DNA from: Mycolicibacterium grossiae
Lineage (GTDB): Bacteria > Actinomycetota > Actinomycetes > Mycobacteriales > Mycobacteriaceae
Direction: 5' to 3'
Assembly (NCBI RefSeq): GCF_008329645.1
Contig: NZ_CP043475.1
Location: forward strand, 1 to 43,679
Length of the DNA: 43,679 nucleotides
Shown here: in pieces, positions 11,498-19,609 of the stretch
Layout: each line of letters begins with the position of its first letter
How positions within the stretch are numbered: position 1 is the first letter of the stretch
Translations under genes and position numbers: made by a program
Notes under the pieces: model-generated
Seen by the model: only the letters and a program-made list of their open reading frames with translations
Told to the model about the DNA's origin: nothing
Database searches by the model: none

Positions 11498-12081
11498 GAG
11501 GCGGCTCCTGATGGCGAACTGAGTTTGGCCAGGTAGCGGTACGCCGTGGCGCGACTGATCCCGAATGCTTGAGCGAGTTCAGGGACTGGTTCGCCGGTTG
11601 CGGCGAGCCGGCGCAGCTGTTCTTGGCGTTCCGGGGTTAGCTTGGCCGGCTTGGTGGCGGGCAGTTGGCGAACGCGGCGGGAGTCACGCGAGGCGGCGCG
11701 GCGCTCGCGACCGAGCTCGAGCTCGAGTTCGGCGAGCGTCGCCATTATGGTGGCCACCGCGCGCCCTGTCGGTGTGCCGGTGTCGACGCCTTCGCGTAAG
11801 GCGCGCAATAGAATTCGGCGCTGGCCGAGATCGGCGATGGTGCGGGTTATTTCTACGACAGATCGGCCTAGTCGATCGATGGCGGTGACGACTACGGTGT
11901 CACCTTCGCGGGCGTAGTGAAGCAAGCCCGTCAGGCCTGGCCGATCGGTGTTCACTGCGCCGGAGATTTTGTCGGTGAAGACATGGTCCGATTCGACCCC
12001 CTCGGCGGCGAGCGCGGCGAGCTGCGCATCGAGGTCTTGGCCCAGAGTGCTCACCCGCGCGTACCCGAGGATCGTTGTCAC
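11494..12081 (-). CDS. Serine recombinase (resolvase type), unit 1 copy
   Basis: Identical reading frame to 31921-32508. The frame is open upstream to an ATG at 12156. The start choice is discussed in the unit 2 entry. Confidence 0.9.
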   Translation of the reverse strand: MTTILGYARVSTLGQDLDAQLAALAAEGVESDHVFTDKISGAVNTDRPGLTGLLHYAREGDTVVVTAIDRLGRSVVEITRTIADLGQRRILLRALREGVDTGTPTGRAVATIMATLAELELELGRERRAASRDSRRVRQLPATKPAKLTPERQEQLRRLAATGEPVPELAQAFGISRATAYRYLAKLSSPSGAAS

Positions 12082-12227
12082 AGCATCTACGGTCTCATTG
12101 CCCTCCGACAATGAGGATCTGAGACACGCGGTGTGAGACGAGAAATGAGATTGCACGACCAGCGGTTATGCGGCAGGGGAGGAGCGTCCGACGGGCTGTC
12201 TCGATTCTTTAGATACGAGACGGACGT

Positions 12228-12913
12228 CTATCCGCGCGCCAGAGCCTGGTCAAGGGCCGTGGTGAGGTCTTCGTAGCTGCGTGGCTGGATGCGTTCCCCG
12301 TTGAGGAAGAAGGTGGGCGTTCCTGAACACCCAGTGCGGTGCCGTCGGCGATGTCGAGCTGGATGCGTTCCAGGGTGGCCGGGTCGTTGTAGGTGGCGTC
12401 GAAGGCGCTCATGTCGAGGTCGAGTTGCTGGGCAAAGCCGCGGAACACGTCATCGGCGGCAGTCTGCTGCTCGCCCCATTCTGTTTGTGTGTCGTACATT
12501 TTGCGGTACATGGGTTCGAGTTGGCCTTGCTGGGCGGCGGCTTCCACCGCGCGGGCGGCGCGCTCGGCGTTGAAGTGCGAGCGCAGCGGGAAGTAGCGCA
12601 GCACGAAGTTCACCCGGGTGCCGTATTCGGCGCGGAGCTGCTCGATGGCGGGATACACCGCGCGGCAGCCCTCGCACTCGAAGTCGAGGAACTCGACGAA
12701 GTAGATATCGCTGTCGGGCACCGAGTTGAGCCGGTGGCTGTTCTCTCTGACCGTCTGACCGGCTGGTGACCCGTCAAGTGCAATGTCGGAAGTTGAGCCC
12801 GCGTCGCGGACGGAGAGAAACACCACGGTCCCCACGGTGGCCACCGCGATGACGAAAAGCGTGAGGAGCACGCGGGTGTTGGCCAGGATCGAGCCGAGGC
12901 CTTTCATCTTCAT
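12228..12913 (-). pseudogene. DsbA-like protein, frameshifted unit 1 copy
   Basis: One C is missing in the run near 12322 compared with 32749-32751. This shifts the last 35 or so codons, including the region after the cis-proline segment. The unit 2 copy at 32655-33341 is intact. Confidence 0.87.
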
Positions 12914-12931
12914 ATCAACGTATTTTAGTAT

Positions 12932-13426
12932 ATGAATATGGCCGAGCCGCTCGATACCTGCGATCTTCTGTGTTTGGACCTGCTCCACGCGGAGGAGATC
13001 CGCGCCGCGGTGCCCGACAGCGCCACTGTGCAGGCCGCCGCTGCAGCTGCGCGTGGGTTGGGGGATGGCACTCGGCTGTCCATTGCGGCCGCGTTGGCCA
13101 CTGGCGAGGAGTTGTGTGTCTGTGACATGGCCTGGGTGGTCGGGTTGTCTCAAGGTCTGGTGTCACACCATCTGCGCCAGCTCAAGAATGCGTCCCTGGT
13201 GTCCTCGCGGCGCCAGGGGAAGTTGGTCATGTATCGGCTGACCGAGCGGGGTCGCCAGTTGACGGCTTCGGTGCTGACCGGCGTGGCCGCGGTTGCTGAA
13301 GGAAGTCCGTTGTCGACTTCCAGGCGGAACGTGAAAAGCGTTGGCCAGCAACGCAATGCAACTGGTCTCGGTGGCAGTGTTGCTGTCGGTGACCGATCTC
13401 CGACCGCAGGACAGGAGCCAGTGTGA
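12932..13426 (+). CDS. CadC-like ArsR-family metal sensor, unit 1 copy
   Basis: Identical frame to 33360-33854, with the same 18-base divergent intergenic space to the DsbA-like gene. Confidence 0.92.
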   Translation: MNMAEPLDTCDLLCLDLLHAEEIRAAVPDSATVQAAAAAARGLGDGTRLSIAAALATGEELCVCDMAWVVGLSQGLVSHHLRQLKNASLVSSRRQGKLVMYRLTERGRQLTASVLTGVAAVAEGSPLSTSRRNVKSVGQQRNATGLGGSVAVGDRSPTAGQEPV

Positions 13427-13770
13427 TGCCAAGGATCAGTGCGCAGGCCCGGCTGGTGTATCGACGCGAGATGGAGGCGGCCAGGAAGGCCGACGATGCG
13501 CTGGTGCGGTGGCGACATCTGGAGCGGGCTCATATCGTGTCGCAGCCAGATCCGTGGCTGCACACCTGCAACCACGCCGCGATGCTGGTGTTGGCCGTGC
13601 GTCAGCGCGATCGCCGCGAAGCACTTGGGCAGGTGCTGCGCCTCATTGTCGCCGCCCCCGGGTCGATGAGCGGTCGGTATCCCGTCGGCAACACCGGCCG
13701 CGTCACGGCAGGGTTGATGACGCCGATGCCCATTCCCGACGATCTCGCCGCAGCCGTCACCAGTAGATGA
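13426..13770 (+). CDS. DUF3703 protein, unit 1 copy
   Basis: Identical frame to 33854-34198. Confidence 0.85.
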   Translation: MPRISAQARLVYRREMEAARKADDALVRWRHLERAHIVSQPDPWLHTCNHAAMLVLAVRQRDRREALGQVLRLIVAAPGSMSGRYPVGNTGRVTAGLMTPMPIPDDLAAAVTSR

Positions 13771-13819
13771 GCGCCGCCACGGCGACCGGGCAGGCAAAGC
13801 TGCTGTCTTCGTGGAGGTG

Positions 13820-14416
13820 TCAGGGTTCGGTGGTGAGCCGGTCGAGTAGCGGCCGTAGGTCTTCGGCCAGTAGTGCCATGAGGTATACCGCTGCGACCCT
13901 GTGGTGGCGGTCCAGGACCATCGTGGTGGGCACCACGCTGGTCGGATAGTTACGTCCCAGGGTGATGAGGCTGCGCAGTGAGGGGTCGAAGATGGAGGGA
14001 TATTGCACGTTGCGGTCGGTGACGAAATCGCGTGCAGTGTCCCGGTTATCGCGGACGTCGATGCCAAGGAATTGCACGCCCCGATCGCGGTACTCGGTGT
14101 ACACCGTTTCCAGTTCCGGTGTTTCGGTGCGGCAGGGCGCACACCAGGAGCCCCACACGTTGATGACGACGACCTTGCCGGTGAAATCGGACAGCTGGAT
14201 CGGTTCGTCGGTGAACAGATCAGGTCCGGTGAGATCGCCGATCGTGCCCCGTGTCGAGGGTGGGTCGTAGAAGATCGCGGTTTGGCCGCCGGGTGAGACG
14301 AAGTCGAAGGTGCCGCCTTGGGCCACGGCATCTTCGCCGGTGGTGCAGCCGGTGACCGAGGCTGCGGCGACGACAACGGCTGCCACGACGGCGATACATC
14401 GACTGAGGCTCGGCAC
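13820..14416 (-). CDS. TlpA-like thioredoxin lipoprotein, unit 1 copy
   Basis: Identical frame to 34248-34844. Confidence 0.9.
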   Translation of the reverse strand: MPSLSRCIAVVAAVVVAAASVTGCTTGEDAVAQGGTFDFVSPGGQTAIFYDPPSTRGTIGDLTGPDLFTDEPIQLSDFTGKVVVINVWGSWCAPCRTETPELETVYTEYRDRGVQFLGIDVRDNRDTARDFVTDRNVQYPSIFDPSLRSLITLGRNYPTSVVPTTMVLDRHHRVAAVYLMALLAEDLRPLLDRLTTEP

Positions 14417-14475
14417 GAAAATTCCTTTCGATGACCACGTTTGTCGCCGATTGCATCGCCGGTGTTCCTGGCTGC

Positions 14476-15075
14476 CTAGTTTTCAAAGGCGAGGCCGCTG
14501 ACCAGGATGAAGATGCCCAGTCCGATCAAGACGATCGGGAACAGGACGTGTTCCCAGCGTTCGAGGACTTCGGCGATCGGGCGGCGGGTGGCGACGAATC
14601 GGGCGGCGAGGACGAGGACCGCGACGAGGGCGAGGAAGACGATGCAGTAGGCCACCACGGCCGCAGGTCCCACGCTCAAGAAGACCGGGACGTAGACCCC
14701 GATGTTGTCTCCGCCGTTGGCGAAGGTGACTGCTGCGACGGTTAAGACACCGACGTTCTTGCCGGCCACCTTGTCGTCGTCGTCATCGTCATCGTTGCCA
14801 CGCCAGGCTTCCCAGGCCGCCCACAGTCCCAGGGCCAGGGGTATGAGCCCGAAGTACGGGATGACCTCTGGGGGAAGGAACGCTCCGGCGCCCAGTGTCA
14901 CCACCACCGCCGCGCCCAGAATCCCCGCAAATCCGAGGTATTGGCCTGCGGTGATCCGGGCCGTGGTGCCGCGTTGTCCCGCGCCGCGGGCGAAGAACAG
15001 CGAGAGCACGATGATGTCGTCGATGTTGGTGACGATGAACAGGCCGATGGCGGGCAGAACAGACGACACGATCAT
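14476..15075 (-). CDS. cadD: CadD-type cadmium resistance transporter (intact copy)
   Basis: This is a 199-aa integral membrane protein of the CadD family, which exports Cd2+ across the cytoplasmic membrane. Family hallmarks are visible: TNIDDI at residues 16-21 in the first membrane segment and FANGGDNIGVYVP at about 118-130. About five to six hydrophobic segments fit the family topology and its usual length of about 200 residues. The cytoplasmic loop contains a run of seven Asp followed by Lys (about 95-102), which may bind metal; that is inference. The ATG at 15075 is chosen because homologous sequence starts there and the frame upstream is unrelated. It lies 67 bases downstream of the ATPase remnant and 59 bases upstream of the TlpA-like gene on the same strand, so one transcript could cover all three. 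The CadC-like sensor at 12932 is the obvious regulator. The unit 2 copy carries an extra T and is frameshifted. Confidence 0.93.
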   Translation of the reverse strand: MIVSSVLPAIGLFIVTNIDDIIVLSLFFARGAGQRGTTARITAGQYLGFAGILGAAVVVTLGAGAFLPPEVIPYFGLIPLALGLWAAWEAWRGNDDDDDDDKVAGKNVGVLTVAAVTFANGGDNIGVYVPVFLSVGPAAVVAYCIVFLALVAVLVLAARFVATRRPIAEVLERWEHVLFPIVLIGLGIFILVSGLAFEN

Positions 15076-15142
15076 GCGCCTGCCCCCGTGTCTGCGGTGT
15101 CGTTTACCCGCCCATAAGTCACCACGCCGGTGTGGCCGGCGG

Positions 15143-15857
15143 TCACGACGGCGCGCCGACCGGCGCCGCGCGAGTGGGGCTGGCTGCCGGATCGGCCGGC
15201 GCGCCGGCCAGCGGTGTGCTGCGTCCGGCCCGCACGCCGTTGGCGATGACCACGATCTCGGCAAGTTCGTGGACCAGCACCACGGCGGCCAGCCCGAGCA
15301 CCCCGAACAAGGCCAGCGGCATCAACACGATGATCAGGCCCAGAGACAGGCCGACGTTTTGCAGCATGATCCGCCGCGCCCGGCGGGCATGACTGAACGC
15401 TTGGGGAAGGTGGCGCAGGTCTTCACCCATCAACGCCACGTCGGCGGTTTCGATGGCCACGTCGGTGCCCATCGCGCCCATCGCGATCCCCACGTCGGCG
15501 GTGGCCAGCGCGGGAGCGTCGTTGACGCCATCACCGACCATCGCGGTGGGGCGCTGAGCCCGGAGCTGTTCGATCAGCCGCGCTTTGTCTTCGGGGCGCA
15601 GCTCGGCGTGCACGTCCTCGATCCCGACATCGCGGGCCAGCGCCGCGGCGGTGGCCGTGTTGTCGCCGGTGAGCATCGCCACGTGATAGCCGTCGCGGCG
15701 CAACCGGGCGACCACCTCGGCGGCCTCAGGCCGCAGCTCGTCGCGCACGGCGATGGCGCCGATCACTTCGCCGTCGTCTTCGACGAGGACCGCGGTGGCC
15801 CCGGTCCGCTGCATGCGGGCGACGTCACCGGCGAGCGGGCCGGGGTCGAGCCAGCCG
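15143..15857 (-). pseudogene. Heavy-metal P-type ATPase, C-terminal remnant
   Basis: This frame encodes about 235 residues matching the second half of a P1B-type metal ATPase. It contains MLTGDN (nucleotide-binding domain), then GDGVNDAPAL (hinge), then the last two membrane segments with VVLVHELAEIVVIANGVR. The N-terminal metal-binding domain, the CPx membrane motif and the DKTGT phosphorylation site are absent, so it cannot pump ions. The upstream limit is the join with the IS3 orfA remnant near 15857, and the frame reads through into sequence that is antisense-shifted orfA. It was probably a cadA/ctp-like partner of cadD before an IS-linked deletion. The copy at 35573-36291 has extra indels, so this is the better sequence. 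Confidence 0.88.
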
Positions 15858-16103
15858 CTCGCGGACCCTGCGTGATTCAGCGGTCGAGACTCCCGGCGCC
15901 AGGCCCTCGTCAATGTCGGCCTGACGCACCCAGGAGCGCACCGACTCCAGTCCGTAGCCGAGCTGGCGGGCCACCCGCGCGACCGTGCCCTGCTCAGTCC
16001 CCAACTCCGCCCTCAGGGTCCGGACCATCCGCACCGCGGCGGCCTTCTCCTCCGGGCTATAGCGGCGAGTGGTCGGTTTCCCCGGCGACTGCTCCTTCGG
16101 CAT
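15858..16103 (-). pseudogene. IS3-family orfA remnant
   Basis: The first 82 residues match IS3-family OrfA, the helix-turn-helix DNA-binding part of the transposase. The frame has an N-terminal PTTRRYSPEEKAAAVRMV segment, a HTH at about 38-60 (QGTVARVARQLGYGLESVRSWV), and then GVSTAESRRVRE, where normal OrfA proteins enter the leucine-zipper linker. Here the frame instead runs into ATPase sequence and stops at 15825. OrfB and the far inverted repeat are missing, so the element is dead. The near end of the IS lies somewhere in about 16115-16150, where it cuts the DUF5631-type gene on the other strand. Confidence 0.85.
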
Positions 16104-16336
16104 GACTCCATCCTCGTTTCCAAGGTCAGGAGCCTCCGGATTTCCCAGAGCGTGTCAAATCTGGATCTGGCGTCAGCCGCGAGACACCCCACGGCGGCAA
16201 CGCCGAATCAAATGAGCAGAGCGGTAGTAAGGGGAACCCAGCTACTACGCCGAGCACAGAAGGTTCCGGCGCACCGAGTCCCCCCGATCCCAGTTCACTC
16301 GAAAACGCTTACGCGGCAACTGGAACACCGACGCCA

Positions 16337-17938
16337 ATGCCAGCGCCGATGACACCCGCTAGCGGTGGGTTGTCGGCTACGGGCAGTAGCGGCGGCGGGT
16401 TGAAGATGCCGGGTGCGGGTGGTTTGTCGGGGGCTGGTTCTGTCTCCCCGGAGAGCGGTGCTGGGGGGTTGAATCCGGCTGCGGCGGCGGGGTTGTCGCC
16501 TGGGTCGGGAGGTGCTGGTCTGCCTGCGGCCGCGGCGGGTGGGGGTGCGTCGACTCCTTCTTCTGACTTTTCGCGGGGATTCAACGCGGGTCTGGCGGGT
16601 GGTGGTTCGGTGTTGCCGCCGCCTGTGACCCCGCCGCCGGCGCAACCGGCGAGTTCGACGGTTGGTGCGTATGGGTCTCCGAGTGCTGGGGGTGCGCCAT
16701 CGGTGCCGGCTGGCGGCGGTCCGGTGGCGCAGAGCGCACCTGCTGCTGCGGGCGGATCAGCGGCACCAGCTGGGCCGGTGGGGACACCGATGGTGTCGCC
16801 GACACCTGCGCCCGGGGGCCCGTTACCACCCTTCAATTCCGACATTGCCCCGCGCCAGGTGTCTGCGGCGTCTGCGTCGTCGGCCCCACCTGGTGCACCA
16901 GCAGCCCCGGCGTCGCCGGCTGCGGGTGGGCCGGGAACACCGCTGCCTCCTGGAGTGGTGGCGTCGGGAGGTGCCGCGGCTGCTGCGGGTGCGGTGGCGG
17001 GAGTGAGATCGGCCGCGCCTGATCCGTTGCTGGCCAACGCGTGCGCGTTGGTGGAGGAGCTGATGAAGGCTTCTCGCCATTACGGCACCATCGACTGGTG
17101 TGTGGGGGTGTTCAAGACACCTGCGAGAACCCGGACCGTGGTGACGTCCGGCGAAGGCGCGGGGTTCATCCCGGCGGGGGTGCATCTGCCTAAAGGGGTG
17201 GAGTCGTTGTTCTCAGATTCTGGTTTGGACAACGCTTTTCGGCGTCGCTGGTTCGGCTGGATCAATCCGGCGCAGACCATGGTGGCTTACGGGAACTCGG
17301 TGACCGCGCTGGACCCGAATATTGAGCTGTGGGCGGTGGCGGTCTCGACGGGCTTCGGCGGATCAGCACAGCCGGCCCGGGCCGCTGGGGTGCCGCACTA
17401 TGCCGACTGCTCCATGCACACCACCGATACGCCCCTGGGTGGGGGCGTGGTGCAGCCGCCGTTGGATGAGACCCGGTTACACCGCTTACAGGCCCTCAAT
17501 CCGGCCGCCTACGCGCAGTTGAACACCGCAACCCCGGTCGACGTGCGCGAATCACTGGCCATCACCAGACAGACTGCGCACGTCACGTTCACCCAGGCCG
17601 GTGAACTCCTGACGCTGCCGATACCGCCGCTGCTGCGCGAGATCGCCACCCACCTCGACCGCGGCACCGCCATCACCGAATCGCAGTGGGACGAACTCGC
17701 TAGTGCCGTGCTACCGATGGCGATCACCGACAGCTCGGGTCAGCGGCCCGGCCGGATCGGCACCGACACTGAGGCGTCGTCGTACGCGCGAGTGCAGCAC
17801 AATGTGGCCCGGCTCGCGGAGATGCTGCTGTTGTGGCGCCGCGGCGCCCCAGATCACCGGGAGGTGGTCTATCTGGCCCACCATGTCGCCGCTGAACGCC
17901 AACTTTGGGTTGGCCACGAGGATGGCGGTGTTCGATGA
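16337..17938 (+). CDS. DUF5631-type (Rv3899c-like) Pro/Ala/Gly-rich protein, 5'-truncated
   Basis: This 533-aa protein has two parts. Residues 1 to about 225 are low-complexity Pro/Ala/Gly/Ser sequence. Residues from about 230 form a folded part with LVEELMKASRHYGTIDWCVG, VVTSGEGAGFIPAGVHLP and RRWFGWINPAQTMVAYG, which I recognise as the mycobacterial DUF5631/Rv3899c-type domain; this rests on memory of the family, not a search. It has no signal peptide or membrane segment, and its function is unknown. The first ATG is at 16337, but the same frame is open from 16106. That upstream part encodes similar Ser/Gly/Pro-rich sequence and contains no ATG, GTG or TTG. The original start was therefore probably removed by the IS3 insertion, and the present start is a guess. 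The stop overlaps the start of the next gene (ATGA), suggesting translational coupling. Confidence 0.82.
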   Translation: MPAPMTPASGGLSATGSSGGGLKMPGAGGLSGAGSVSPESGAGGLNPAAAAGLSPGSGGAGLPAAAAGGGASTPSSDFSRGFNAGLAGGGSVLPPPVTPPPAQPASSTVGAYGSPSAGGAPSVPAGGGPVAQSAPAAAGGSAAPAGPVGTPMVSPTPAPGGPLPPFNSDIAPRQVSAASASSAPPGAPAAPASPAAGGPGTPLPPGVVASGGAAAAAGAVAGVRSAAPDPLLANACALVEELMKASRHYGTIDWCVGVFKTPARTRTVVTSGEGAGFIPAGVHLPKGVESLFSDSGLDNAFRRRWFGWINPAQTMVAYGNSVTALDPNIELWAVAVSTGFGGSAQPARAAGVPHYADCSMHTTDTPLGGGVVQPPLDETRLHRLQALNPAAYAQLNTATPVDVRESLAITRQTAHVTFTQAGELLTLPIPPLLREIATHLDRGTAITESQWDELASAVLPMAITDSSGQRPGRIGTDTEASSYARVQHNVARLAEMLLLWRRGAPDHREVVYLAHHVAAERQLWVGHEDGGVR

Positions 17939-18411
17939 ATGCAGACGTGTCAGTCAACGAGTGGAATCCGTTAGAGGTAGCCGCTGAGGCGACAATTGCT
18001 GCCGCCACGGCCGCGTTGGTGTGGGAAGGCCAAGACAGCTACGGGGTACTGGAACGGGTAGCCGGAGCCACAGCGAAAGGCATCGCAACAGCTCGGATTG
18101 CCGCCGAAATTATGGCTGACGTCACCACCTCAGTTCAGTTCACTGCGGCCGACGAAGATGCGCGCGGCGGCGCTGTAGCGGGGCTTCCGGGGTGGCTGGC
18201 GCCGCGGTGGGCGGCGTCCGTGCGTGGCGCACTGGACGAACTCGAAGCCGCCGGGCGGCCCGGCTACGCCATGGTCAAGGCGATCACCTGGCCTGCCTTG
18301 CGCAGCGTCGCGGTGTGGACCCAAGACGGGCCGCTGCAGACATGGCAGACGGCTCTGATTGTGAGCGAGGCGCGGACTGCTCTGGCTCACCGCGTAGGCG
18401 TCTGGGCATAG
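17935..18411 (+). CDS. Unknown 158-aa protein coupled to the DUF5631-type gene
   Basis: The ATG overlaps the stop of the preceding gene by four bases (ATGA), which fixes this start over the longer frame from 17905. The protein is acidic to neutral, Ala-rich and predicted mostly helical, for example EVAAEATIAAATAALVWEGQ and then ERVAGATAKGIATARIAAEIM. A Trp-rich C-terminal half includes GLPGWLAPRWAASVRGALDEL. It has no signal peptide or transmembrane helix, and I do not recognise a family. Tight coupling suggests it works with the upstream DUF5631-type protein. It ends seven bases before the convergent relaxase tail. Confidence 0.75.
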   Translation: MNADVSVNEWNPLEVAAEATIAAATAALVWEGQDSYGVLERVAGATAKGIATARIAAEIMADVTTSVQFTAADEDARGGAVAGLPGWLAPRWAASVRGALDELEAAGRPGYAMVKAITWPALRSVAVWTQDGPLQTWQTALIVSEARTALAHRVGVWA

Positions 18412-18418
18412 GGCTGAA

Positions 18419-18685
18419 TCAGAGTTCGAGGCCGTCGACGTCGCGGCCACGACCTCGGCCGCGTGACTGTTCGGCGCTGTGTTCCAGTCCGGCGCGGAAA
18501 CGTTCGTAGGCCTGGTGGAGGCTCTGTTGAGCGTGGGCATGCTCGCGCCAGGCGGACCGCCAGGTGCCGCGGCGTTGCTCATGGCGGTCGAGGACCTGGC
18601 CGATGATGTCGGGGAGGTGTTCGCGGGCGGTGTGTTCGGCTTCGACGTGCATGGTGCGGGGGCGGTCGTCGTTGGCCAGGATCAT
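18419..18685 (-). pseudogene. Relaxase C-terminal tail severed by IS21
   Basis: This 88-codon frame (MILANDDRPRTMHVEAEHTA... to GRDVDGLEL) is the end of the MobF relaxase gene, now separated from the body by the IS21 element. Removing the element and one CTGA duplication joins codon 849 of the body (CAG) directly to this ATG codon in the same frame, giving a 937-codon ancestral gene. The tail is helical and rich in His, Glu and Arg, as in other actinobacterial TraA-like C-termini. It has no ribosome binding site of its own and is probably not translated. Confidence 0.85.
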
Positions 18686-18751
18686 CTGATGACGGCGCTC
18701 ATCGAAAATCCCCGGCTGTGCTCGCCGAAATTCCTCACCTGTGAGCAGCGG

Positions 18752-19609
18752 TCAGTGTAGTTGTTGGCGGGTGCCGGTGGTGGTCCGGCGTAGGGTTTCA
18801 GCGGCAGCGTGATGGTCGCGTAGCCGGTAGGACTCGCCGTCGAGGTTGATGACGACCGAGCGGTGCAGCAGGCGGTCGAGCATGGCGGCGGCCACGGTGG
18901 TGTCGCCGAGGATCTCACCCCAGGCTCCCACCCCGCGGTTGGTGGTGATGACGATGCTGGTCTTCAAATACCGTTGGGAGACAACCTGAAACAACGCCGA
19001 GGCGGCTTCGGCGGGCAACGGCAAGTACCCCAGCTCATCGATCACCAGCAGCGTCGGACCGGCGAAGAACCGCATCGTGGTGGCCCAGCGCCCCTCGATC
19101 GCTGCGCGATGACACCGGGCGGCCAGGTCGGCGGCGGTGGTGAAGTAGGTCCGGTAGCCGGCGTGTGCTGCAGCGCGGGCCAATCCGACGGACAGATGCG
19201 TCTTGCCGGTGCCCGGTGGCCCGATGAGCAGGATGTTGGTCGCCGATTCCAGGTAGCGGCAGGTGCCCAGTTCGTCGATGAGCTTGCGGTCGATCCCGGC
19301 AGCGGAGTCGACGTCGAAGTCGGCCAGGGTGGCCGGTGTGGGCAGGCAGGCGAACCGCAACCGGCCGGCCAGTCGGCGGGCGGTGGAGGCCTCGACTTCC
19401 ACGGCCAGCAGCCGCTCCAATGCGACGGTCAGGGACAGGCCTTCGGCGGTGGCCTGGTCGAGCACCGCGGGCAGCGCTTCGGCGGCCGCGGTGAGTTTGA
19501 GTTCGGCCAGGTGTGAGCGCAGCTGCTGATAGCGGCTCGCCGCCGCCGACGGCGACTCCTGGGTGGCGGTTGTGGTGGTGGTCGTGGCGTTGGGCGGCGT
19601 GGCGGTCAT
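18752..19609 (-). CDS. istB: IstB, IS21 transposition helper ATPase
   Basis: This 285-aa AAA+ protein binds DNA and ATP and directs IstA to its target. The Walker A motif GPPGTGKT is at residues 130-137 and Walker B is in LLVIDELGYLP at about 190-200. Further motifs include SIVITTNRGVGAWGEILGDTTVAAAMLDRLLHR-type sensor sequence near the C-terminus. The length is slightly above the usual 245-265 because of a Thr-rich N-terminal extension (TTTTTTATQES), so a later start is possible. The ATG overlaps the istA stop by four bases, giving the translational coupling typical of IS21. Confidence 0.95.
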   Translation of the reverse strand: MTATPPNATTTTTTATQESPSAAASRYQQLRSHLAELKLTAAAEALPAVLDQATAEGLSLTVALERLLAVEVEASTARRLAGRLRFACLPTPATLADFDVDSAAGIDRKLIDELGTCRYLESATNILLIGPPGTGKTHLSVGLARAAAHAGYRTYFTTAADLAARCHRAAIEGRWATTMRFFAGPTLLVIDELGYLPLPAEAASALFQVVSQRYLKTSIVITTNRGVGAWGEILGDTTVAAAMLDRLLHRSVVINLDGESYRLRDHHAAAETLRRTTTGTRQQLH

